From assembly GCA_913776405.1 (NCBI GenBank), contig CAJYOV010000285.1, forward strand, positions 1-11,379: a DNA stretch of 11,379 nt. The letters run 5' to 3'. The translations under genes and the position numbers were made by a program. The stretch's first letter is position 1. The number at the start of each line of letters is the position of its first letter. This DNA is from Pseudobdellovibrionaceae bacterium. Lineage in GTDB: Bacteria; Bdellovibrionota; Bdellovibrionia; Bdellovibrionales; JAMPXM01. The notes below the pieces were generated by a model. The model was given only the letters and a program-made list of their open reading frames with translations. It did not search any database and was not told the DNA's origin. Positions 5,714-11,379 of this stretch are shown one piece after another.

Positions 5714-8710
5714 GTGAAAGTCGAGTCTAGTCAAAGCCAAATTCAGTCTCAAACAGTCTCAAAGATTCTGCTTTGGATCTTGAGTCTCGCGCTGGTTCTT
5801 AGCGCTGTCCTGATTGGCGGTTTTGAAAAAGCATTCGCTGCAGCACCGAGCTCGGTTTCAGTCAACTTCAGCCGAATCGGCGATGCGAGCCACCTCGAAT
5901 TCACGGGCTCAAGCAATTGGAAGTACGATCTTCGTAAAGATGCCTCAGGAAATGTGGTTCTTAATCTCGCAGGCCTCAAACCAGATGCGCTCGCAAAGCT
6001 TCGTCTGATCAACGATCCGATTATCAAGAGCGTAAAAGTTCAGGAAAACGGCGTCGATGGTGCAGCACAGGTTTCTTTCACGACGGCACCCGATGCTGAT
6101 TTTTTCGATTACATCACCGAACAGCCTTCGCGACTGATCGTCGACTTCTTCCCGAAAGATCCGGTCGAAACCAAAGCGCCAGAATCTCCGCAGAAAAAAG
6201 CAGCCGACGCTTTGCCAACGAAGTCAGCAGCCAAGAAGAAAGTGGCGAAGTCGGATGCCGCTGAAGACGATGACGAGACCTCGTCGGGGTCTGTGAAAGA
6301 CATCTCGAACACGATTCTGGGACGTACGCCGGCAGGAACCGATTTTCCTCTCGTAGCGAAGACGAAGGCTGGCGAGAAGCCGTCACGCGCAGAAGAAATC
6401 AGCAGTGCGAAAGGTTTCGAGCACGGGATCTTCGATGGCGGTGATCCAGAGTTCACTCGTTTCACAATTAAAGATTACGAAGTTTCGCAAGACTCGATCT
6501 TCAAAGCGAAGGGGAATTACTACCTTCCGTTCCCGATGCTCGATCTGGGCAATCCACAACTTAAAGCCCTGATCGATGCGCCGCCAACTTACGAAATCGT
6601 GCCCAGCGACACGCGTGAGAATAAAGAAGCGCGCATCATCTTGACGTTATTCTCGACCCCGGGAAAACGAGCGTTGTTCTTAACGACGGCGCAAGACTTC
6701 TTGAAAAAGTACCCAGAGAGCGAGTACGACGAAATTCTTCGCTATATGTTGGCCGACACTTACGAAGCGCAGTGGCGCGAAAAGGGTCAGGCCGTCGACT
6801 TCGAGAAGGCGATGGTCGATTACCAGTCGCTCACGGAGAAATACCCGAAATCACCAATTACGCCGCGCACTCTTCTTTTCATGGGTTATAGCTACGTAGA
6901 TCGCGGAGACAGCTTCGGTGCTCTCAAGGCGTTCCAGCGATTCTCGCGCCTTTATCCGACAGCGAAGCAAATCGACCAGGTCAACATCGCGACGGCCGAA
7001 GCGTACTTAAAATTGAACCGATTCGATGACTCGATGAAAATGCTCGAGGACATCGAGAAGAATGGAAAAACGGCGCGCGTTCGCCAAGAGGCCTCGTTCC
7101 GTAAAGGCGACATCGCATTCCGCAAAAAAGAATACGAGAAGGCGATCGCTCTTTACCGCGATTCACAAAAGAAGTTTCCGGACTCGGTTTTAAAGTTTCC
7201 AAACGCGTATTACAACATTGCTGAAGCTCAATTCACGATGGCTGATTATCGGAATGCGCTTGAGAGCTACCGCGTTTTCCTCGTGAAGTTTCCGGATCAC
7301 CTGCATGGTGGCTACGCGATGACTCGCTTGGGCGAATTGCTTGGCATTTTGGGCGCTGACTCGAAGCGAGCTCAAGGCGCTTTCATGGAGAGCTTCTTCC
7401 GCTTCCGTTCGACTCCAGGTGCCGGCATCGCACGAATTCGCACGTTGGTCTCGCGTTTACCGGAAATGAAAGACAAAGAACTTTCAAGCGGCCTTAAAGA
7501 AATCGCTGAGATCACGGAGCGCTACGCAAATCGCCCGAAGAAAGAGCGTGCGCCAGCGTCTGAAGCTCACGGAGAGAGCGCAGATGGCGGCGAACAGATT
7601 GGTGAGAATCTCGCTGAGAAAAAACCTGAATTGCCGGGAATCGAAGAGTTCACGACGCTTCTTCTTGCGGATGGCTACAATACTCGTCGCGAATATGAGA
7701 AAGCGGCGAATGACCTCATTTCTTACTATCAGAAGAATCCTCAGTCGCAGAATAAAGACAGAATTACGTCGCGGATCAAAAAGAATATCGCGGATGAGAT
7801 CGGTGCTTCGGTTGCGGCCGGAAATTTTATGGAAGGTCTTCGTGAGTATTCGAAGAACACCAACGGTTGGTTGAAAAACACAGACCGCATCGACGTGCGG
7901 TTTGCGGTGGGCCGTGCTTACGAGCAGGCGGGTGTCTTTAAAGATGCAGCCGCAGCCTACAAAGATTCTTTGAAGCGCCGCCAGGATCTCGCGAAGTCAG
8001 GCAAAGAACGCGAACAAGGTATTTACGAAGACATTCCGAAAGAAGATCAAATCAATCTTCGTTTGGCGGCGGTCGCATCGAAAATGAAAGACTTCGGCAC
8101 GGCTGAATCAAACTTGAAAGCAATTAAAGCTGTCGCGCAGTTGAAGCCGGCTGAGCAGATTGAATTTGCCGAAGTGTCAGCCGATGTCTCAGAAGCTCGC
8201 GGCCAAGCGGACGCGGCCCGCTTGTACTTGACGGAACTTCTCAATGCTTGGAAGGGCGATGCAGGTTTGACATCGCCTCTTCACTTGAGAATCGCGCGGC
8301 TTCAAGGTGCAACGAAAAAATTCGCCGATGCCGACGCGCACTTAGCAAAGATCATCGCGATGAAGAAAGAAAATGAGTCGGTTTCTGACGACATTTACGC
8401 AAAAGCACTTCAGCTTCGCGGTGAACTCTACGTCGCTCGGGGAAATCGTGCTGAAGCGGTCAAGACTTATGAAGCTCTGTTAGAAGCGTTCGGGGAGTCT
8501 CGTCCACTCGCGTCCGTTCGCTATAAGCTCGGCCAGCTTCTTTACGAAGATGGCGACATGAAGTCGGCTGAGAAGACTTGGTCGGAACTAAAGCCTGAGA
8601 AAGACGGTCTCTGGGCAAAACTCGCAACCGAGCAGATGCAAGGTGCGAAATGGCAAACGGAATATAAGAAGTATTTAAACAGAATCCCGGCCGCGTCTTC
8701 ACTCCGATAG
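5714..8710 (+). CDS. Large secreted protein with AMIN-like domain and TPR-like repeats, upstream of flagellar genes
   Basis: The preferred product is 998 residues: signal peptide (hydrophobic 18-36, likely cleavage after FAAA at 41-44), an AMIN-like beta domain (about 47-147, ending PSRLIVDFF), a charged Lys/Ala/Asp linker (about 150-225), then helical TPR-like repeats. Clear repeat units carry the [YF]P closing pattern (KKYPESEYDEIL, EKYPKSPITPRT, RLYPTAKQ, KKFPDS, VKFPDH), and a final set lies near 900-960. An acidic linker (about 606-645) splits two repeat blocks. AMIN domains bind peptidoglycan in PilQ and AmiC; TPRs mediate protein contacts. I infer a periplasmic scaffold, possibly for the flagellar motor. 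The frame opens at an ATG at 5627 after GAGAG, but I prefer GTG at 5714 (GGGG just upstream): the 29 extra residues hold three cysteines, the rest has none, and the signal peptide would be buried. Confidence 0.8.
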   Translation: MKVESSQSQIQSQTVSKILLWILSLALVLSAVLIGGFEKAFAAAPSSVSVNFSRIGDASHLEFTGSSNWKYDLRKDASGNVVLNLAGLKPDALAKLRLINDPIIKSVKVQENGVDGAAQVSFTTAPDADFFDYITEQPSRLIVDFFPKDPVETKAPESPQKKAADALPTKSAAKKKVAKSDAAEDDDETSSGSVKDISNTILGRTPAGTDFPLVAKTKAGEKPSRAEEISSAKGFEHGIFDGGDPEFTRFTIKDYEVSQDSIFKAKGNYYLPFPMLDLGNPQLKALIDAPPTYEIVPSDTRENKEARIILTLFSTPGKRALFLTTAQDFLKKYPESEYDEILRYMLADTYEAQWREKGQAVDFEKAMVDYQSLTEKYPKSPITPRTLLFMGYSYVDRGDSFGALKAFQRFSRLYPTAKQIDQVNIATAEAYLKLNRFDDSMKMLEDIEKNGKTARVRQEASFRKGDIAFRKKEYEKAIALYRDSQKKFPDSVLKFPNAYYNIAEAQFTMADYRNALESYRVFLVKFPDHLHGGYAMTRLGELLGILGADSKRAQGAFMESFFRFRSTPGAGIARIRTLVSRLPEMKDKELSSGLKEIAEITERYANRPKKERAPASEAHGESADGGEQIGENLAEKKPELPGIEEFTTLLLADGYNTRREYEKAANDLISYYQKNPQSQNKDRITSRIKKNIADEIGASVAAGNFMEGLREYSKNTNGWLKNTDRIDVRFAVGRAYEQAGVFKDAAAAYKDSLKRRQDLAKSGKEREQGIYEDIPKEDQINLRLAAVASKMKDFGTAESNLKAIKAVAQLKPAEQIEFAEVSADVSEARGQADAARLYLTELLNAWKGDAGLTSPLHLRIARLQGATKKFADADAHLAKIIAMKKENESVSDDIYAKALQLRGELYVARGNRAEAVKTYEALLEAFGESRPLASVRYKLGQLLYEDGDMKSAEKTWSELKPEKDGLWAKLATEQMQGAKWQTEYKKYLNRIPAASSLR

Positions 8711-8715
8711 AGAGC

Positions 8716-8736
8716 CCGCATTCAAGATGAATGCGG
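8716..8736 (+). repeat. Perfect 8-bp hairpin between the AMIN-TPR gene and the regulator
   Basis: CCGCATTC (8716-8723) and GAATGCGG (8729-8736) pair exactly around AAGAT, starting five bases after the TAG of the AMIN-TPR gene. The stem is GC-rich at its base, as in an intrinsic terminator, but no run of T follows. It may therefore be a Rho-assisted or weak terminator, an mRNA-end stabiliser, or an attenuating hairpin that sets the expression ratio of the upstream and downstream genes. Confidence 0.5.
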
Positions 8737-8775
8737 TGAAGAGACAGAAGCCGAAATCTAACCTCGTCCATGGAT

Positions 8776-8779
8776 GGAG
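8776..8779 (+). promoter_or_regulatory. Ribosome binding site deciding the regulator start
   Basis: GGAG lies six bases before the GTG at 8786. The ATG at 8774 in the same frame has no purine-rich sequence in front of it, and the GGAG overlaps its second codon. This favours GTG 8786 as the start of the AAA+ regulator. Confidence 0.55.
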
Positions 8780-8785
8780 CGAAGC

Positions 8786-9739
8786 GTGAGAGAAACTTTC
8801 AAGACAGCGGATCCGGAAATGAAACGTTTGGTCATCATGGCCGAGAACGTAGCCGCAAGCCGTGCAACTGTTTTGATCGCAGGTGAAAGTGGTACGGGTA
8901 AGGACCTCTTAGCTCGGTTGATTCACGATAAAAGCCCGCGCGCATCGAAGCGTTTGGTTGTTGTGAATTGCGCTTCGATCCCAGGCGAGCTTTTAGAGGC
9001 CGAACTTTTTGGCGATCAAACCAAGCCGGGTAAGTTCGAGCTCGCAAACGAGTCGACTCTTATTCTCGATCAGATTTGTGACGTTCCGCTCGTTCTTCAA
9101 GCAAAACTTCTTCGACTCATTCAGGACGGCGAAATCGAGCGAATCGGCGCGAAAGCGGCAACGAAGATCAACGTGCGTGTTGTTGCAACAACGAGCCGCG
9201 ATCTTCCGCAGATGATTCGCGAAGGCAAGTTTCGCGAAGATCTTTATTACCGTTTGAATGTCGTGCCGTTCAATGTGCCGGCACTCCGCAAGCGCCCGAA
9301 GGATATTGAACTTCTCGCTCGCTTCTTTACTGAAGTTTCGAGCCACCTCAATGGCAAAGCGCCAAAAGCGTTGTCAGAAGACGCGCTCGTGAAAATGAAG
9401 CAGTGGAACTGGCCGGGTAACGTACGTGAACTTGAGAACGTGATTGAACGTTCGGTGTTGATGTCGACATCAGCCTCTCTCGGCGCGGATGATGTTTTGA
9501 TTGCGGGCTTTGAACCGAAAGCGCCTGAATGGGATTTGCCAGCAGGCATCACGATTTCAGAAGCGGAACGCCGCTTAATTATGAAAACACTCGAGCACAC
9601 CGCGCAAAACCGAACGCAAGCGGCGCGACTTCTAGGGATTAGCATCCGCACGTTGAGAAATAAGCTCCATGAGTACGGTGTTGCGCCAGCAGCCTCGTAC
9701 AACTCGAATCAAGACGAGATCGGAGGGATCGATGGCTGA
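8786..9739 (+). CDS. NtrC/FleQ-type AAA+ regulator lacking GAFTGA, with Walker B Glu replaced by Gln
   Basis: This 317-residue protein has no receiver or other sensor domain: the AAA+ domain begins at once (about 5-240) and a Fis-type helix-turn-helix follows (about 258-298, with TQAARLLGISIRTLRNKL). Walker A is GESGTGKD (33-40), the switch Asn is N61, arginine fingers match FREDLYYRL (R150, R156), and sensor II is WPGNVREL (R214). Two key features are missing. Between ELFG (73-76) and GKFELA (82-87) the family has GAFTGA, which contacts sigma-54; here about ten residues are absent. Walker B is LILDQ (92-96), where the catalytic Glu is Gln. So it probably binds ATP and DNA but is unlikely to be a normal sigma-54 activator. 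It ends overlapping flgB by 8 bp, so I infer a role in flagellar gene control. An ATG at 8774 would add four residues. Confidence 0.88.
   Translation: MRETFKTADPEMKRLVIMAENVAASRATVLIAGESGTGKDLLARLIHDKSPRASKRLVVVNCASIPGELLEAELFGDQTKPGKFELANESTLILDQICDVPLVLQAKLLRLIQDGEIERIGAKAATKINVRVVATTSRDLPQMIREGKFREDLYYRLNVVPFNVPALRKRPKDIELLARFFTEVSSHLNGKAPKALSEDALVKMKQWNWPGNVRELENVIERSVLMSTSASLGADDVLIAGFEPKAPEWDLPAGITISEAERRLIMKTLEHTAQNRTQAARLLGISIRTLRNKLHEYGVAPAASYNSNQDEIGGIDG
9722..9726 (+). promoter_or_regulatory. Strong ribosome binding site of flgB inside the regulator gene
   Basis: GGAGG sits five bases before the ATG at 9732 and within the last codons of the upstream regulator. It decides the flgB start: the frame is open back to an ATG at 9669, but those 21 extra residues would lie wholly within the regulator gene. 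Confidence 0.75.
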
Positions 9740-10142
9740 TTTATTCGATAAAACCACGCGGGCGCTCGGCGCTTCGCTAAATTTCCGCCAAACGAAGAAC
9801 AACATCATTTCGGCGAACATTGCCAATGCGGAAACGCCTGGTTATCAAGCGAAGAAGATGGATTTCGAAGATGCGCTCGTTCGCGCCCTCGATTTTGAGG
9901 ATTCCAAGATCGAAGGTTCAGAGCCGGGTCACATGTCGACAGGTCCTGGCGCGATCTCACGCGCTCGAGCGGACATCTACGAGAACCCAGACGTTAGTCC
10001 TAACAACGACGGTAACACCGTCGACCTCGAAAAAGAGATGACGTCGCTCGCGGAGAACTCGATCGCGTATAAAGCGGCGATTCAATTGATCAATAAGAAG
10101 ATGGCGACTCTCAAATACGCAGCAACAGACGGCGGTAGATAA
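9732..10142 (+). CDS. flgB: FlgB, flagellar proximal rod protein
   Basis: FlgB is one of the proximal rod subunits, exported by the flagellar type III system and placed between the MS ring and the distal rod. The 136-residue product fits the family length. The N-terminal block LFDKTTRALGASLNFRQTKNNIISANIANAETPGYQAKKMDFEDAL contains the rod/hook signature (NIISANIANAETPGY, about 24-38), and the C-terminal helix is EKEMTSLAENSIAYKAAIQLINKKMATLKYAA. The middle (about 55-90) is variable, as usual. The start at 9732 overlaps the regulator's stop as ATGGCTGA, and its stop shares one base with the flgC start (TAATG), indicating coupled translation. Confidence 0.95.
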   Translation: MADLFDKTTRALGASLNFRQTKNNIISANIANAETPGYQAKKMDFEDALVRALDFEDSKIEGSEPGHMSTGPGAISRARADIYENPDVSPNNDGNTVDLEKEMTSLAENSIAYKAAIQLINKKMATLKYAATDGGR

Positions 10143-10579
10143 TGGATATTCTTACGGGAATGCGAGTCAGTGCGAGCGGTATGACCGCGCAGAGAATGCG
10201 CATGAATACCATCTCGTCGAACATCGCCAATATCAACACGACGCGAACACCAGAAGGTGGCCCGTACCGCAAAAAAGATGTGGTCCTGGAAGCGATGCCA
10301 GAAGCAAAAAGCTTCGGCGAAATCCTTTCAAGCCCGCCTCAAAAAGATGTAGCTCGCGTTCAGGTCACCGATATCGCGGTAGACCGAAAAGCGCCGCTCA
10401 TGAAATACGAGCCAGACCATCCAGACGCCGACGAAAACGGCTATGTTGCTTACCCCAACATCAACTTGATGGAAGAGATGGCGAATATGATTCAGGCCAC
10501 GCGAGCTTACGAGGCTAACGTCTCGGCCATGCAGGCCACAAAAGATATGGCTATGACATCGCTTGAGCTTGGCCGCTAA
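10142..10579 (+). CDS. flgC: FlgC, flagellar proximal rod protein
   Basis: FlgC is the second proximal rod subunit, assembled with FlgB, FlgF and FliE. The 145 residues show the N-terminal rod signature (MRVSASGMTAQRMRMNTISSNIANINTTRTPEGGPYRKK, about 7-45) and the C-terminal FlgC motif GYVAYPNINLMEEMANMIQATRAYEANVSAMQATKDMAMTSLELGR (about 100-145). Both terminal helices, which pack together in the rod, are complete. The start ATG overlaps the flgB TAA by one base. A 182-bp gap follows before fliE. Confidence 0.96.
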   Translation: MDILTGMRVSASGMTAQRMRMNTISSNIANINTTRTPEGGPYRKKDVVLEAMPEAKSFGEILSSPPQKDVARVQVTDIAVDRKAPLMKYEPDHPDADENGYVAYPNINLMEEMANMIQATRAYEANVSAMQATKDMAMTSLELGR

Positions 10580-10660
10580 GGCTGAAAGCAACGGTTTCTA
10601 GCACCGACAGTTCGTGAATGGATAACTAAGGACTAGGAAGCTTTTTCCCGACCACAAGTC

Positions 10661-10690
10661 TGTAGCGATAATCTTGAAATTCACGCTACA
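10661..10690. repeat. Inverted repeat in the flgC-fliE gap
   Basis: TGTAGCG (10661-10667) pairs exactly with CGCTACA (10684-10690) around a 16-nt AT-rich loop. The 182-bp gap (10580-10761) holds no credible ORF. GATAAT at 10667-10672 resembles a -10 box but lacks a good -35. There is no T-tract, so this is not a typical terminator. It may be a processing or regulatory structure, or chance. Confidence 0.3.
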
Positions 10691-10761
10691 ATTTAGGAAG
10701 AGGCTTAAAGAAGAACTTTAAACTTCTCGGCGCAGGATGCGCTAACAAGAGGGATCGACTC

Positions 10762-11106
10762 ATGGATGGGTTGCAAATCAGAGGCGGGCAGTCGTTGCTC
10801 GACACGGGCAAAACGACCAATGAAACTCGTAACGATGGGTTTCAAGTCGCAAAGCCGCTTTCTCCCGGTCAGTCCGATCCTACAAAAATGTCGTTCGCAG
10901 ACACGCTGAAAGAGGCGGTCGGTAACGTCAACACACTCCAAAAAACAGCAGATAAACAGGCGCAAGATCTTGCGACTGGAAAAACATCGGATATCCCGCA
11001 AGTCATGATGGCCGCAGAGAAAGCGGACATCGCGCTTCGTTTGATGGTTCAAGTCCGTAACAAAATCATTTCCGCGTACGAGGAAGTGATGAAGATGCAG
11101 GTGTGA
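10762..11106 (+). CDS. fliE: FliE, flagellar hook-basal body complex protein
   Basis: FliE joins the MS ring to the proximal rod and is the first rod component exported. The product is 114 residues. The first 40 or so are polar and poorly conserved; the family core starts at about MSFADTLKEAVGNVNTLQKTADKQAQDLATGK (43-74) and continues with DIPQVMMAAEKADIALRLMVQVRNKIISAYEEVMKMQV (77-114), which matches FliE very well. The ATG at 10762 has GAGGG eight bases upstream. Four bases separate its stop from the fliF start. FliE is commonly placed between flgC and fliF, as here. Confidence 0.95.
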   Translation: MDGLQIRGGQSLLDTGKTTNETRNDGFQVAKPLSPGQSDPTKMSFADTLKEAVGNVNTLQKTADKQAQDLATGKTSDIPQVMMAAEKADIALRLMVQVRNKIISAYEEVMKMQV

Positions 11107-11110
11107 TTAG

Positions 11111-11379
11111 ATGAATGGTTTGTTCAGGAACCTAGTTGTTCAATTCCGAGAGTTCTATAAGAACCTCACGCCGGTAAAGCGATTCTCGATGCTTTTTGCA
11201 ACGATGATCGTTGCGGCGAGCGCCATCTTCATGATGGTCATGGTCTCGGGTACGGACTACGTGCCTCTGATGAACAACATCCCTGCGGATCAAACGGCGA
11301 CGATCGTCGAAAAACTGCAGGGTAAGAACGTTCCATTCAAACTCGTCGACAACGGGAAGTCGATTCTCGTGCCGAAAGA
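11111..11379 (+). CDS. fliF: FliF, flagellar MS-ring protein (N-terminus only, cut by window edge)
   Basis: FliF forms the membrane-embedded MS ring, the base on which the rod, switch and export apparatus assemble. Only 89 codons are present. They match the FliF N-terminus: QFREFYKNLTPVKRFSM (about 11-27), a first membrane segment (about 26-46), then TDYVPLMNNIPADQTATIVEKLQGKNVPFKLVDNGKSILVPK (48-89), the start of the ring-building motif shared with secretin-type YscJ/FliF proteins. The ATG at 11111 is four bases after the fliE stop; AGGTG at the end of fliE, about seven bases upstream, can act as the ribosome site. Full-length FliF is near 550 residues, so most lies beyond the window. Confidence 0.94.
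   Translation, partial: MNGLFRNLVVQFREFYKNLTPVKRFSMLFATMIVAASAIFMMVMVSGTDYVPLMNNIPADQTATIVEKLQGKNVPFKLVDNGKSILVPK

Noticed and set aside
6109..6465. Minus-strand open frames inside the AMIN-TPR gene
   Set aside because: Shadow frames opposite codons of the real gene; low-complexity Ser/Arg-rich translation and no ribosome site.
8716..8736. Classical intrinsic terminator after the AMIN-TPR gene
   Set aside because: The stem is perfect but is followed by TGAAGAGACAG rather than a T-tract, so I call it a hairpin only.
9247..9702. 151-codon minus-strand open frame opposite the AAA+ regulator
   Set aside because: It overlaps a strongly conserved AAA+ and Fis coding region and has no recognisable motif.
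10661..10672. Possible FliA (sigma-28) -10 element, GCGATAA, before fliE
   Set aside because: One base off the GCCGATAA core and no TAAA-type -35 element about 15 bp upstream.

Overview
The window looks like chromosomal backbone DNA of a motile, diderm, Gram-negative bacterium. The combination of a folate/FAD-dependent TrmFO (rather than TrmA), a DUF721/DciA-type protein, an Mla-type lipid transport operon and an early flagellar operon headed by an NtrC-like gene suggests the former 'delta-proteobacterial' lineages, with Bdellovibrionota the best guess. That assignment is inference from gene content and protein style; there is no rRNA here. I see no rRNA, tRNA, CRISPR array, insertion sequence or prophage gene.

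Layout. Positions 1-1107 (minus strand) carry the first 369 codons of trmFO, running off the left edge. A 71-bp divergent spacer with two helically phased direct repeats separates it from a small plus-strand DUF721/DciA-like gene (1179-1571). That gene overlaps tail to tail by 53 bp with the end of a five-gene minus-strand operon (5370 down to 1519): a small lipoprotein, an MlaE permease, an MlaF ATPase, an MlaD MCE-domain protein and a membrane-anchored LytM/M23-like protein that has lost most zinc-ligand positions. The first three genes are joined by ATGA stop/start overlaps and the others by gaps of about 15 bp, so the operon is almost certainly co-transcribed and co-translated. It should act at the envelope, moving phospholipids between inner and outer membrane, with the LytM-like protein as a possible peptidoglycan-linked partner.

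A 256-bp divergent spacer (5371-5626 before the longest open frame; 5371-5713 before the preferred start) contains a perfect 9-bp inverted repeat. Rightward from there lies a motility block: a roughly 1000-residue secreted protein with an AMIN-like domain and many TPR-like repeats, then a perfect 8-bp hairpin, an NtrC/FleQ-type AAA+ regulator, and the proximal rod/basal-body genes flgB, flgC, fliE and the start of fliF (MS ring), which runs off the right edge. The regulator overlaps flgB by 8 bp and flgB overlaps flgC by 1 bp; a 182-bp gap then precedes fliE.

The most unusual observation is the regulator. It keeps Walker A, the arginine fingers and a Fis-type DNA-binding domain, but the GAFTGA loop that contacts sigma-54 is missing and the Walker B glutamate is glutamine. 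It therefore looks like a non-canonical, perhaps non-hydrolysing regulator sitting at the head of the basal-body genes. The adjacent AMIN-TPR protein and the degenerate LytM protein in the Mla operon are the other two points worth following.
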